NCBI GenBank assembly: GCA_001464735.1
Contig: LNDU01000032.1
Coordinates: forward strand, 43,256-107,255
DNA length: 64,000 nt
Source: Nitrospira sp. Ga0074138
GTDB lineage: Bacteria; Nitrospirota; Nitrospiria; Nitrospirales; Nitrospiraceae
Direction: 5' to 3'
In this document: positions 35,897 to 45,547 of the stretch, in pieces
Layout of the letters: each line of letters starts with the position of its first letter
Numbering within the stretch: the first letter of the stretch is position 1
Notes under the pieces: generated by a model
What the model was told of the DNA's origin: nothing
Database searches by the model: none
The model's input: the letters and a program-made list of their open reading frames with translations, nothing else
Program-made: the position numbers and the translations under genes

Positions 35897-37615
35897 ATGA
35901 ATAGAGTTGTCATCACAGTACTCTTCCTCTCGTGTATCATCCCTGTTGGGGGAACGCTCTCTCTCTCGCATGCCGGGAAGACGGGTATTGAGCTGTCCAC
36001 TCGGTCTGTGGCGCCTGGCGCGACGTTGGTGCTAAGTGGAAAAGGATTTGGCACGTTCAAGTCGACCCAATTCAACAGGGTCACTGTGAATGGGTTATCG
36101 GCGTTGGTCCAGCGATGGGACCGGGAAGTGATCGAGGTCAAGGTTCCCCTCAAGGCGACGAGCGGGTTTGTCGAGGTGCTGATCGGAAAAAAGAAATTGC
36201 TCGCCGGATTTGTGAATCTCGCGATGCCACGGATCGAGACTATCACGCCGACGGAAGCGGAACGGGGGATGACTCTTCAGATCACCGGTCATCATTTTGG
36301 TCTCTCGGCTGGCGCGCGCGATCCGAATACCATGTTTGGTGTCAATGATGTGCTGGTAGGTGGGGTGGTGGTGCGTCCCAAGCGGTGGAGAGACGACAAG
36401 ATCGAGCTTGAAATTCCGACGAACGCGGTGAGCGGGGATGTCGTGGTCCGACTGGCCTCTTCGGATCCGCTCCCGGACGGATCATGTTGTGCTCCGGTCG
36501 AGTATGCCGTGAGCAATGCCGTTCCGCTGACCCTGATTCCATCCATTCGAGTGGACCCGGTCAGTGGACCGGTTGGTACGAAAGTGGTCTTGTTCGGCCA
36601 GGGGTTTGGGAATACCAAAGAGCTGATGGATGATGCGGTCCTAATCGGGGGACGGCCGGTGACCATCGATCAATGGAAAGACGACATCATTGTCTTCCAT
36701 GTCCCGCTCGATGCAGAGTCGGGTCCGCTTGTGCTGAAATATCAAGGACGGGAACGGGTGCTCGCACCGTTTACGGTTCACGTTCCTCGCGTTATTTCCA
36801 TGAGTCCTGCCAGCGCGCCCATTGGGACCTTGTTGCGTATTAACGGTGAGCACTTTGGGTTTTACTCAGAGGGCGGGTCGACGCCCTACAACTTCATGGA
36901 TTTCAATACTGGTGAGAATCGCGTCGAAATCGGCGGGGTGCCGGCGGTAATCTATCGCTGGAACGACGACCGAATCGATGTGTGGGTACCGTTCAGCGCG
37001 AAAACCGGCAAGGTCATTATTTACCGGAGTGCCAACACGCCGAACGTAGGCGGACTTTGTTGTGCCGAGCGAGGGTCCCTCGCCATTGAGGCCGGGGACT
37101 TCACGCTCGTGACGCCGGTTATTGAGTCGTATGCCCCTCAGGCCGCCGGGTTGGATGCCACGGTGACCATTAAAGGCCGGGGGTTCGGAACGTTTCTCAA
37201 GACCGCTGAACATGCTGATTTGGGATTGAACCAGAAAGCCTACAAGCGGCGAGCTGATGTCGAAATCAATGAACCAGGCGAAAGTCAAAATGTTATCTCC
37301 AATGTGTCGCGGACGGAAGTGTTGTTTAATGGCGCAGCCGCGCTGGTTCAATCATGGACCGATGAGGAGATCGTCGTGAAGGTCCCGCACCGTAACCTCT
37401 ACGGGATCGGGAAGAAGGGTGAGTTTTTTGATAATCTGGCGACCGGCCCGCTGGTCGTGCGTAGAGGATCATGGGATCTGCTTCTCGATGGAACGTGTTG
37501 TTCGCCGAAGAAGTGGATCACGCTTGAGGCCGGACCGTTCACTATCGAAGCAACAGGGCTTCCTGATACAGGCTACTGGAATAACAACAGGCCTGATGCG
37601 AGTACCAATCAATAA
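35897..37615 (+). CDS. Secreted protein with repeated IPT/TIG domains
   Basis: 572 residues. A signal peptide (VVITVLFLSCIIPVGGTLSL) is followed by five to six IPT/TIG immunoglobulin-like domains, each opening with a P-x-x-G..GT..V/L..G.GFG pattern (APGATLVLSGKGFGTF, PVGTKVVLFGQGFG). Two repeated CCA-containing insertions (DGSCCAP, DGTCCSP) and one GLCCAER carry adjacent cysteines. Probably a cell-surface or outer-membrane-associated binding protein. Stop and next start overlap (TAATG). Confidence 0.85.
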   Translation: MNRVVITVLFLSCIIPVGGTLSLSHAGKTGIELSTRSVAPGATLVLSGKGFGTFKSTQFNRVTVNGLSALVQRWDREVIEVKVPLKATSGFVEVLIGKKKLLAGFVNLAMPRIETITPTEAERGMTLQITGHHFGLSAGARDPNTMFGVNDVLVGGVVVRPKRWRDDKIELEIPTNAVSGDVVVRLASSDPLPDGSCCAPVEYAVSNAVPLTLIPSIRVDPVSGPVGTKVVLFGQGFGNTKELMDDAVLIGGRPVTIDQWKDDIIVFHVPLDAESGPLVLKYQGRERVLAPFTVHVPRVISMSPASAPIGTLLRINGEHFGFYSEGGSTPYNFMDFNTGENRVEIGGVPAVIYRWNDDRIDVWVPFSAKTGKVIIYRSANTPNVGGLCCAERGSLAIEAGDFTLVTPVIESYAPQAAGLDATVTIKGRGFGTFLKTAEHADLGLNQKAYKRRADVEINEPGESQNVISNVSRTEVLFNGAAALVQSWTDEEIVVKVPHRNLYGIGKKGEFFDNLATGPLVVRRGSWDLLLDGTCCSPKKWITLEAGPFTIEATGLPDTGYWNNNRPDASTNQ

Positions 37616-38613
37616 TGCTGGTGTGGTTCCCTCTCGGTCGTGTTCATCGTCGGAACAGTGTCGCGCCACTCGTTCTCCTGCTCGGTATGATTGTTCTGCT
37701 TCCTCAATCAGCCGGGAGCACAGATTCCAACAATTTCGTCACAGCCCAGGCAAGTAACACTAAATCAACCTTGATGAGTATTCAGTTCCGTACACCCCAG
37801 AATGGGTGGGTGGTAGGAACTGGAGGCACCATCCTGAAAACCACCGATGCCGGGAAGAAATGGAAGCGGGTGGTGAGTGGAACGTCTGCCTTATTAACGT
37901 GTGTATTTTTTGCCGACTCCCTGACAGGATGGGTGACGGGGGCTGGGGGATTTCTGAGCCACACGACGAATGGGGGAGAGTCCTGGCTTTCGCAACACCT
38001 GGATACTCAGCAGGCACTGTACGGAGTCTACTTCACGTCCGCAGGTGTCGGATGGGTGATTGGGGGAGCCGGCACGATCCTTCATACCACGGATGGCGGC
38101 CAGCATTGGGTGGAACAGACCAGCGGCACGACGGCGACGCTCTATGCGGCGCACTTCCTCGATGACCAGCAAGGCACGATTGTCGGAGCCTTGGGTACTG
38201 TCCTTTCGACGGACGATGGGGGCGTCACCTGGACTTCGCAAGAAACGCAGCACGCGGTGACCTTGTTCGATGTCTTTTTCACCGATTCCACGACTGGCTG
38301 GGCGGTCGGTAATGCGGGGGCTCTATTTCAGACGACGGACCGTGGAGCCAAATGGGTTGATCAGACCTTACCTTGCGGAACGACCTGTACGCGGCTTACG
38401 GATTTGTTGAAGGTGCGTTTCACCAGCCCGCAAGAAGGCTGGATCGTCGGCGAGCGAGGAACGCTCTATCGGACGACCGATGCAGGTCAGACCTGGAGCG
38501 AGGGGAAATCGATCGCCTCGTCCTCGCTCTTCGGCCTCAGTTTTCCAGACGCCATGCATGGGTGGGCGAGCGGGGAGAACGGGATGATCGTCCATCTGCA
38601 GCCGGGCCGGTAG
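37615..38613 (+). CDS. YCF48/HCF136-like beta-propeller protein
   Basis: 332 residues, BNR-type repeats with the YCF48 pattern: NGWVVGTGGTILKTTDAGKK, AGVGWVIGGAGTILHTTDGG, TGWAVGNAGALFQTTDRG, EGWIVGERGTLYRTTDAG. An N-terminal hydrophobic segment (LVLLLGMIVLLPQSAGS) acts as signal peptide. The plastid relative helps assemble photosystem II; bacterial ones in non-phototrophs are secreted propellers of unknown role. Coupled (TAATG) to the IPT/TIG gene, so they likely form one surface system. Confidence 0.88.
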   Translation: MLVWFPLGRVHRRNSVAPLVLLLGMIVLLPQSAGSTDSNNFVTAQASNTKSTLMSIQFRTPQNGWVVGTGGTILKTTDAGKKWKRVVSGTSALLTCVFFADSLTGWVTGAGGFLSHTTNGGESWLSQHLDTQQALYGVYFTSAGVGWVIGGAGTILHTTDGGQHWVEQTSGTTATLYAAHFLDDQQGTIVGALGTVLSTDDGGVTWTSQETQHAVTLFDVFFTDSTTGWAVGNAGALFQTTDRGAKWVDQTLPCGTTCTRLTDLLKVRFTSPQEGWIVGERGTLYRTTDAGQTWSEGKSIASSSLFGLSFPDAMHGWASGENGMIVHLQPGR

Positions 38614-38816
38614 GTTTCTCTCCACTCATTTCATTTCTCCTCCCATAACAAATCACTTGAGCGGTTCGTATTCTCTTGCAAGAGGGCCACGTCTTATTGA
38701 GGTGTGGCTCAATCCTCACATTTCAAGTCGCCTCCGATCTGACCGTCCCTTTCATGACAGCCGATATCCGACAGCGGAAAGCAGCAGACGCGCTGGGCTG
38801 AACTTGATGTGGGTTG

Positions 38817-39035
38817 AATAAATCAAACACGGCAACATGTTCGTCAGCAAATAGGTCATCATATCAACGGAATTGAGAACCTGTAGGGTCAAGCCAAGTG
38901 GCATGTGCGCGGCTTCAACAGAATCTCCAAGGACAGTGTTTCTTGGTTTCTGAAGGAGTGCGACTGGCGGTTCAACAGGGGCTACCATGCCGCCTTGTTG
39001 TGTCAGCTAAAAGCTTGGTATGGTGCGGCCGTCAA
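38817..39035 (+). pseudogene. IS1595-type transposase remnant (C-terminal part)
   Basis: Plus-strand frame reads HHINGIENL, a stop (TAG for the expected TGG), then GQAKWHVRGFNRISK and WFLKECDWRFN, the C-terminal signature of IS1595/ISXO2 transposases. The rest of the element and its ends are missing. It lies about 40 bases before the efflux pump adaptor gene. Confidence 0.65.
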
Positions 39036-39071
39036 TAACTCTGAACTATGTCAGCCTTGCAGGGCCAATGG

Positions 39072-40196
39072 ATGGATATGATGACTATGCCGAGACCCTC
39101 AAACAAAACTCACCTCAATCTTTTGCATGGTTCGTTGGGGCTACTAATAATGCTGTCATTGGCGGCTTGTGAGAAGAAAGTTGAGTCTGAAGAGGTGCGC
39201 CCGGTACGCAGCCTGGTTGTCGAAGCACATATGTCCGGCGAACGTATCGCGTTGACGGGACAACTACATGCACGCGACGAAACCAAATTGGCCTTCCGGT
39301 TGTCCGGCAAGCTCATTGAAAGGTCGGTGACCGTAGGCGATACGGTCAAGGCCGGTCAGGTCGTCGCTCGGCTGGATGCCGTAACGGAACGACATGCACG
39401 GAATGGCGCACGAGCCGATTATACTGCGGCTCTGGCTGTGCTTGATCAATCAGCAGCGGCGGAAAGCCGCTTTGGTAACTTGCTCAAAGAGAGCGCTGTA
39501 TCGAAGGCAGAGTATGAAGAGGCGTTGCGGCACCTGAAGACCGCGCATGCTCAAGTCGACGCGACACGCGCGAAATTAGATACCGCAGAGGTTCAGCTAG
39601 GGTATGCAGAGCTCAAGGCGGATGCCGATGGAGTGATTACATCCAAAGGCGCGGAGCCCGGCGAGGTTATCCAAGCGGGGCAAATGATTTTTGCGTTGGC
39701 GCATCAGAAAGGCCGAGATGCCGTGTTCGACATGCCGGCGCAAATCATTCGTGCTGGGATTTCGGCTCATCAAGAGGTCGATGTGTGGCTGGCCGACAAT
39801 CCTGACATCAAAACCATCGGTCATGTCCGCGAAATAGCCCCTCAGGCCGATCCCTCGACGAGAACCTATCAAGTGAAGGTCAGCCTCGATACGCTTCCGT
39901 CTGGAATGTTTTTGGGGTCGACCGTGGTGGGGAAGTTGAGGCTCCAGGCGGGCGCCTTGATTGAAGTCCCATTCTCCGCACTGATGATGGCGGCCACACA
40001 ACCAGCTGTTTGGGTCATCGATCCGCAGACTGCTGTGGTTCATAAACGCGAGATAGACGTCGCCCGGTACAATCAACATGCTGTCCTTGTCGCGTCTGGA
40101 TTACTGTCTGGGGACAGAATTGTCACAGCAGGCGCACAGTCGCTCCATGATGGGCAAAAGGTCAAGTTGCTGGAGGACGAGAGTGGCGGGCACTAA
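39072..40196 (+). CDS. RND efflux periplasmic adaptor (membrane fusion protein), lipoprotein
   Basis: 374 residues. Lipoprotein signal with lipobox LSLAACEKK. The HlyD/AcrA pattern follows: first lipoyl half KLAFRLSGKLIERSVTVGDT, a coiled-coil hairpin (ESRFGNLLKESAVSKAEYEE), second lipoyl half DADGVITSKGAEPGEVIQAG, beta-barrel and C-terminal membrane-proximal domain. It links an RND permease to an outer-membrane channel. The ATG at 39072 has an AGGG site; an earlier ATG at 39048 is possible. It overlaps the permease gene. Confidence 0.92.
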   Translation: MDMMTMPRPSNKTHLNLLHGSLGLLIMLSLAACEKKVESEEVRPVRSLVVEAHMSGERIALTGQLHARDETKLAFRLSGKLIERSVTVGDTVKAGQVVARLDAVTERHARNGARADYTAALAVLDQSAAAESRFGNLLKESAVSKAEYEEALRHLKTAHAQVDATRAKLDTAEVQLGYAELKADADGVITSKGAEPGEVIQAGQMIFALAHQKGRDAVFDMPAQIIRAGISAHQEVDVWLADNPDIKTIGHVREIAPQADPSTRTYQVKVSLDTLPSGMFLGSTVVGKLRLQAGALIEVPFSALMMAATQPAVWVIDPQTAVVHKREIDVARYNQHAVLVASGLLSGDRIVTAGAQSLHDGQKVKLLEDESGGH

Positions 40197-43100
40197 TCTC
40201 TCCGAATGGGCCATCCGACACAAGTCGCTGACGATCTATTTCATGGCAATGATATTGGTTGCCGGTACCTATGCGTACATGGATTTGGGGAGTAATGAGG
40301 ATCCGCCGTTCACGATCAGGGTCATGGTTGTGCAGACGCTCTGGCCGGGAGCCACGCAAGATGAGACCATGCGGCAGGTGACGGACCGCATAGAAAAGAA
40401 GCTGCAGGAAACACCCCATCTTGATTACTTGAAGAGTTATACGACTGCCGGGAAATCGACGATCTTCGTGACGTTGCTGGATAGCTCCTCCAAACAGGAA
40501 GTCCCTGACATTTGGTATCAGGTACGAAAGAAAGTCGGGGATATCGGGCAGACATTGCCGCAAGGAACGATCGGGCCATTCTTCAATGATGAGTTCGGTG
40601 ACACGTTCGGGGTCATTTACGCCTTCACCGCCGACGGATTTACGCACCGCGAATTACGAGATTATGTCGAGAAGGCGCGCTCGCGTTTGTTGGAGGTCCC
40701 CGATGTGTCCAAAGTCGAAACCATCGGTACGCAGGACGAAAGGATCTACATCGAGTTTTCCACGCAGCGCCTCGCCGAGCTGAAACTTGATCGCATGGCT
40801 CTGATGAAGGAACTCCAAGCACAAAACGCCGTCAATCCATCAGGGGTCATCCAAACAAAAGACGAGCGAGTCCTGGTGCAGGTTTCCGGAAAGCTCCTGT
40901 CAGAACAGGATTTCCTGAACATCAATTTTGCCATCGGAAACAGGATGCTACGGTTGAGCGATATCGCGACTGTTTCCCGCGGGTACGTCGATCCTCCGCA
41001 ACCCATGTTTCGCGCGAACGGAAGAAACGCGATCGGGCTGGCAATATCGATGCGATCATCCGGGGATATTCTCGCGCTCGACCAGAATATCAAGGAGGCG
41101 ATGCGGCACATCATGGCGACCTTCCCCATTGGGATCGAAACGCATCTGGTCGCTGATCAGCCCAAGGTCGTTCACCATGCCGTGCACGAGTTCATGAAGG
41201 CGTTATGGGAAGCGATCGCCATCGTTCTCGGGATCAGTTTTGTTAGTCTTGGCGTTCGGGCGGGCCTGGTTGTGATGTTGTCGATCCCTCTGGTCCTGGC
41301 GATCGCCTTTATGATGATGGACGTACTCGGCATCGATCTCCAGCGCATATCGCTTGGCGCGCTCATTATTGCGCTGGGATTACTGGTTGATGATGCCGTG
41401 ATCACCATTGAAAGCATGCTCACCAAACTAGAGCACGGCTGGGACACGTTGCGTTCGGCGACATTCGCGTACACGACCACGGCGTTTCCGATGTTAACCG
41501 GGACGCTTGTGACGATGATTGGTTTTGTGCCGGTCGGGTTCGCCAAAAGCGGAGCCGGAGAGTATACCTTTTCACTCTTTGTCGTCGTCGCAGTCGCTCT
41601 GATGGCTTCGTGGCTTGTTGCGGTGCTCTTCTCGCCTTTAATTGGAACGATGGTTCTTTCGACACAACTTGAAAATAAACGTGCGGAAAAATCGGGTTCC
41701 TATCGTGCGTTTCATCGCATCCTTCTTTACAGCATGCGCCATCCAAAGGGAACAATTGCAGTGACGGGTGGCCTATTTTGTCTTTCGCTGGCCTTGCTGC
41801 CGTTGGTTCCTAACCAATTTTTCCCTTCCTCCGACCGTCCCGAATTGATCGTCGATTTGCGTCTAAGGCAGGATGCGTCGATTTACGCGGCCGACAAGGT
41901 TTCGCAAAGACTTGACGGGGTTCTTCGCGATCACAAGGATATCGACCATTGGAGCTCGTACGTCGGCCGAGGCGCCGTTCGGTTCTATTTGCCGCTCGAC
42001 GTTCAACTAGACAACGAGTTTTTTACCGAAACAGTGGTCGTCACGAATGATCTTGATGCGCGCGAACGCGTACGGACCTATCTCGAAAACGCGCTACAGC
42101 AACAATTTCCCGAAGTCATCGGGCGCATTTACGCACTCGAATTGGGGCCTCCTGTCGGGTGGCCGATTCAGTATCGTGTCAGCGGAAAAGAAAATGCCAA
42201 GGTTCGTGACATCGCCGACAAAGTCGCGGGTATTTTGGCGGCCAATCCTGGGTTGGACAACATCAATTTCAACTGGATGGAACCGATCCAGAAATTCCAA
42301 ATTCAAGTGCACCAGGATGAGGCGAGGCTCTTAGGCCTCACCTCATCGGATGTTGCGCAGGCGATCAACATCGTGGTGTCCGGCGAAACAGCCACGCAAA
42401 TCCGCGATGATATTTACCTGATCAATGTCGTGGCCAGGGCCCAAGAAACGGAACGGATGTCATTGGATAGAATGCGAGTGCTGGAAATTCCGCTACCCAA
42501 CGGGAAAACAGTGCCGCTGACAGAACTTGCCAGCGTCAATTACGAGCAGGATTTTCCCCTGATCTGGCGCAGAGGCAGATTGCCGACCCTCACGGTGCAA
42601 GCGGATGTTAAACACGGCGTCATGCCGGCGACAGTAATGGAACAGATACATGCAGCGATCTCGTCCCTGCGACAGCAGCTTCCTCCGGGGTATGAAATAG
42701 CCGTGGGTGGGAGCGTTGAGGAGAGCACGAAATCGCAGGCATCGGTCGCCGCAGTCTTTCCGATTACGATGGTTCTGATGATCACGGTACTCATGGTCCA
42801 AATGCAGAATGTCAGCTATCTTGTTCTTGTTCTCAGTGTCGCGCCGCTTGGCGTCATCGGTGTTGTCCTGGCACTGCTTGCGGTGCAGAAGCCCATGGGG
42901 TTCGTCGCGTTGCTGGGAGTCATTGCGCTTGTCGGCATGATCGTGCGCAACTCGGTCATACTTGTGCACCAAATTCAAGTCGAGCAAGAAGCAGGTCGCT
43001 CTGATTGGTCGGCCGTTGTTGAAGCTACACTTTTGCGTTTTCGCCCGATCATGTTAACTGCGGTGGCCGCTATTCTGGGCATGGTGCCCATTGCCCCGAC

Positions 43101-43248
43101 TGTCTTCTGGGGTCCCATGGCTGCCGCGATTATGGGAGGGCTGACCGTGGCAACCATGCTTACTCTGATTTTTCTGCCGTCGCTGTATGTTGTGTGGTTT
43201 CGGATTCGCGAAGAGGCGTCGAAACCTGCAGAGGTAGCTCTGTCATGA
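40183..43248 (+). CDS. RND efflux transporter permease
   Basis: 1021 residues of the HAE1/AcrB family, a proton-driven trimeric exporter in the inner membrane. N-terminal NLSEWAIRHKSLTIYFMAMI, the long first periplasmic loop, the transmembrane block with the proton relay LLVDDAVITIES (two adjacent Asp), and a second copy of the same layout end at the C-terminus. The GTG at 40183 has a GGAGG site and overlaps the adaptor gene by 14 bases. No outer-membrane channel follows; it must be encoded elsewhere. It most resembles TriC/AcrB-like multidrug pumps. Confidence 0.95.
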   Translation: MAGTNLSEWAIRHKSLTIYFMAMILVAGTYAYMDLGSNEDPPFTIRVMVVQTLWPGATQDETMRQVTDRIEKKLQETPHLDYLKSYTTAGKSTIFVTLLDSSSKQEVPDIWYQVRKKVGDIGQTLPQGTIGPFFNDEFGDTFGVIYAFTADGFTHRELRDYVEKARSRLLEVPDVSKVETIGTQDERIYIEFSTQRLAELKLDRMALMKELQAQNAVNPSGVIQTKDERVLVQVSGKLLSEQDFLNINFAIGNRMLRLSDIATVSRGYVDPPQPMFRANGRNAIGLAISMRSSGDILALDQNIKEAMRHIMATFPIGIETHLVADQPKVVHHAVHEFMKALWEAIAIVLGISFVSLGVRAGLVVMLSIPLVLAIAFMMMDVLGIDLQRISLGALIIALGLLVDDAVITIESMLTKLEHGWDTLRSATFAYTTTAFPMLTGTLVTMIGFVPVGFAKSGAGEYTFSLFVVVAVALMASWLVAVLFSPLIGTMVLSTQLENKRAEKSGSYRAFHRILLYSMRHPKGTIAVTGGLFCLSLALLPLVPNQFFPSSDRPELIVDLRLRQDASIYAADKVSQRLDGVLRDHKDIDHWSSYVGRGAVRFYLPLDVQLDNEFFTETVVVTNDLDARERVRTYLENALQQQFPEVIGRIYALELGPPVGWPIQYRVSGKENAKVRDIADKVAGILAANPGLDNINFNWMEPIQKFQIQVHQDEARLLGLTSSDVAQAINIVVSGETATQIRDDIYLINVVARAQETERMSLDRMRVLEIPLPNGKTVPLTELASVNYEQDFPLIWRRGRLPTLTVQADVKHGVMPATVMEQIHAAISSLRQQLPPGYEIAVGGSVEESTKSQASVAAVFPITMVLMITVLMVQMQNVSYLVLVLSVAPLGVIGVVLALLAVQKPMGFVALLGVIALVGMIVRNSVILVHQIQVEQEAGRSDWSAVVEATLLRFRPIMLTAVAAILGMVPIAPTVFWGPMAAAIMGGLTVATMLTLIFLPSLYVVWFRIREEASKPAEVALS

Positions 43249-43431
43249 CACACTGTGAATTTAAGCTTGTAGTGCACCACTGCCGGTCTGGGCGAAGACT
43301 GTTGTCGGTATTGAGGGGAACGAAATGGGGCATGGTACAGTATGTACGCACAGAGGAGGTGCCCCATGCGCCACGGGGCGGTCATTTCGTAAGTGTCGCC
43401 ACGATCCTAGGACTTACGCTGTCAGTCGGTG

Positions 43432-43638
43432 CTATTTCACCGGCGCCAATTTTACCGTGAACACGCCCACCCCTCTTGTAATAGTCACCTGGCCGGCCCG
43501 GCTCAACCGACCCACTTCCTGAAAGAGGTCGTTCCAGGTGAGCTCGGGACATTGTGTTACGAAGAGGTCAAAGTCACACTCTGGCGAGTCTTTGAGCATA
43601 GCCATGATACGGTCGGTGATCGGTCTGTTGGTAGGCAT
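43432..43638 (-). CDS. Small hypothetical protein, winged-helix-like
   Basis: 68 residues starting MPTNRPITDRIMAMLKDSPE. A good GAGAGGAG site is seen upstream, so the ATG at 43638 is preferred over one at 43689. The helix-helix-strand order, with LFQEVGRLSRAGQVTITRGV at the end, resembles a small winged-helix DNA-binding fold, but no family is recognised. Confidence 0.6.
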   Translation of the reverse strand: MPTNRPITDRIMAMLKDSPECDFDLFVTQCPELTWNDLFQEVGRLSRAGQVTITRGVGVFTVKLAPVK

Positions 43639-43983
43639 CGGCGACTCCTCTCGTGTGTTGGCGGCGTCTAGTGATGGACGGAGTGTCACTCGGCGTTGGA
43701 ACGGGGGAGACCCCTGGGATCAATCCCGTCGGAAATAGGCCGAATACGCGAGGGATAAGACAGTCGGCCTGCTGAAACGTCGTAGGTGTATGCTACGCGG
43801 TAGACAACTGGTCCGTCAAGCGAGGTGGCGGCCTACAGGTCCATGATGTGTACCGTATCCTAGACAGAGGGGCCCCTGATGCATCGTGGGCTGTCGCCAC
43901 AAGTCACTCCTCATGTCTGGGGTAAAACCTGTGGGACAGATGCTCGTCACTGGTCTGGCTCCAGCACGGAGTCGCTCGTGGTA

Positions 43984-44523
43984 TTAGTTCTTCAATCGCA
44001 GTAATTCAAGGTGGAGAGTCTGCGCCCCATCTGCAGTCCAGATATGCCCGTCCTGGATTGTCCACTGTAACTGCATGGCGGGTTTTGCCATCCCAGCCAG
44101 AGCGCGAATACTCTCCATTTGGAGCAGCGTCACGGAGAGGTTTTTCAGCCGGTCGAGCGACGGGCCTTGGTTCGCCCACCAGACTTCGGCACTGCGGGCT
44201 CCATATGTATAGACGATGACCTGTTTGGAGCGGCCGCAGGCCTGACGCAAGGTTTTCTCGTCGGGCTGGCCGATCTCGATCCAGTAGTGGATTGCTCCCG
44301 TGAAGTCTCGCTGCCACAGAGCCGGTTCATCTTCGGTGCCCACCCCTCGGCCGAATGACAAGGCCTCGTCTGCGTGTAGTGCGAAGGCGAGCACTCGTAC
44401 CATCATGCGTTCCTCCGTCTCAGATGGATGGCGCGCAAGTGTGAGCGCATGGTCCTGGAAGTGCTGGCGATCCATATCGGCGATCTGCAGCAGGGCCTTA
44501 TAGATAGTCGCGTTCGAAGCCAT
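43984..44523 (-). CDS. yaeQ: YaeQ family protein
   Basis: 179 residues, the full YaeQ domain (PD-(D/E)xK nuclease-like fold): MASNATIYKALLQIADMDRQ, LTLARHPSETEERMMVRVLA, LWQRDFTGAIHYWIEIGQPD and SKQVIVYTYGARSAEVWW. The family is broadly conserved in proteobacteria-like lineages; its function is not settled. It precedes the VF530 gene by 15 bases in the reverse direction. Confidence 0.93.
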   Translation of the reverse strand: MASNATIYKALLQIADMDRQHFQDHALTLARHPSETEERMMVRVLAFALHADEALSFGRGVGTEDEPALWQRDFTGAIHYWIEIGQPDEKTLRQACGRSKQVIVYTYGARSAEVWWANQGPSLDRLKNLSVTLLQMESIRALAGMAKPAMQLQWTIQDGHIWTADGAQTLHLELLRLKN

Positions 44524-44538
44524 AGTCCACGGTGTGCG

Positions 44539-44769
44539 TTAGGGGAGTTCCGCAATAAATATCTGTTCAACTCGCTTACGTGCCCACGGCGTCTTGCGTA
44601 GGAACGTCAGGCTCGACTGGATCGTCGGGTGATGGCGGAAACAGCGGATGGGTACACGTGCGCCAAGTTTTTCCCATCCGTGCCGTGCGACTAATGTCGT
44701 GACAATGGTTTCTAACGTCATCCCGTGCAAGGGATCGCGGGGATGAGCCATGGAGTGCGGTTGGTTCAT
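44539..44769 (-). CDS. VF530 family DNA-binding protein
   Basis: 76 residues. The VF530 (DUF2132) core is visible: DPLHGMTLETIVTTLVARHG, WEKLGARVPIRCF, HPTIQSSLTFLRKTPWARKR. The family forms small double-wing helical proteins proposed to bind DNA. The start at 44769 (MNQPHSMAHP) is one of several; 44754 is also possible. Confidence 0.85.
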   Translation of the reverse strand: MNQPHSMAHPRDPLHGMTLETIVTTLVARHGWEKLGARVPIRCFRHHPTIQSSLTFLRKTPWARKRVEQIFIAELP

Positions 44770-44987
44770 GGATGAAGTGGATTTGAGTGGGGGCAGATTA
44801 CCGATTACGGCAGAGTTCCACAAGTGGGTTCCGTGGCCAGACCGGAGCGGAATCGACGATCAAAACGTTGGCCAGTGGGGGCAAGAGAGCATCCAAGAAC
44901 ACACGCGCGAGTGATCGATTCACACATCACAGAACCGCACCCTTCGTGCAGTTGGTCCTGACCCTGAGTTCTTCGAGTCGGCTTCGA

Positions 44988-45308
44988 TCAGGCTGTGGTG
45001 TTGCGCTTAAGCAGATTGGCAAGATGGGAAAATGGGGTGAAGGGGTGGTCTGGTTCTCCGCTCGATCGAGATTCGTTCGACCCGCTAGCGACCTGATCGC
45101 GCTGATGCTCATTGTCGTGACAGTAGAGACAGAGCAACTCCCAGTTGCTGCCGTCAGGAGGATTGTTGTGATGGTTATGGTCCTTGTGATGGACTGTGAG
45201 TTGGTTCAGCTTCTTCCCGTCGAACTCGCGCCCACAGTGGGCACAGACCCAGGGAAATAACTTCAGCGCCCGCGCGCGGTAGAGCTGCTCTTGCTTGGTG
45301 TGTGCCAT
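44988..45308 (-). CDS. HNH nuclease family protein (YajD-like)
   Basis: 106 residues. The HNH core reads CAHCGREFDGKKLNQLTVHH, KDHNHHNNP, then LLCLYCHDNEHQR, with four Cys for zinc and the His-Asn-His set for metal-dependent cleavage. The short size and the N-terminus (HTKQEQLYRARALKLFPWVC) match YajD-like proteins. The ATG at 45308 starts this region. The natural target is unknown. Confidence 0.88.
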   Translation of the reverse strand: MAHTKQEQLYRARALKLFPWVCAHCGREFDGKKLNQLTVHHKDHNHHNNPPDGSNWELLCLYCHDNEHQRDQVASGSNESRSSGEPDHPFTPFSHLANLLKRNTTA

Positions 45309-45547
45309 ACGAGCCTCCATGAGAAGGGTGACTCGGCGCAAGGATATTCTACAGCAAGTCTACCAGATCCCGCCACTTCGCCATGAAACGTTTTCTGATT
45401 CGACTCTTCACCACTCACCGAGTTCAAGGCCTGGCAGCCACCGCGAAATGGCTTGCGCATTGCCGCTTGAACTTCAATCAATCCATATTCTTAGCTGCTT
45501 GACACTATTCGCGCGCTTGCTCGTCGTGCGCCAAATCCATCCGATGA

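Noticed and set aside
38752..38988. 78-codon minus-strand frame
   Set aside because: Antisense to the IS1595 transposase remnant, which explains the region better.
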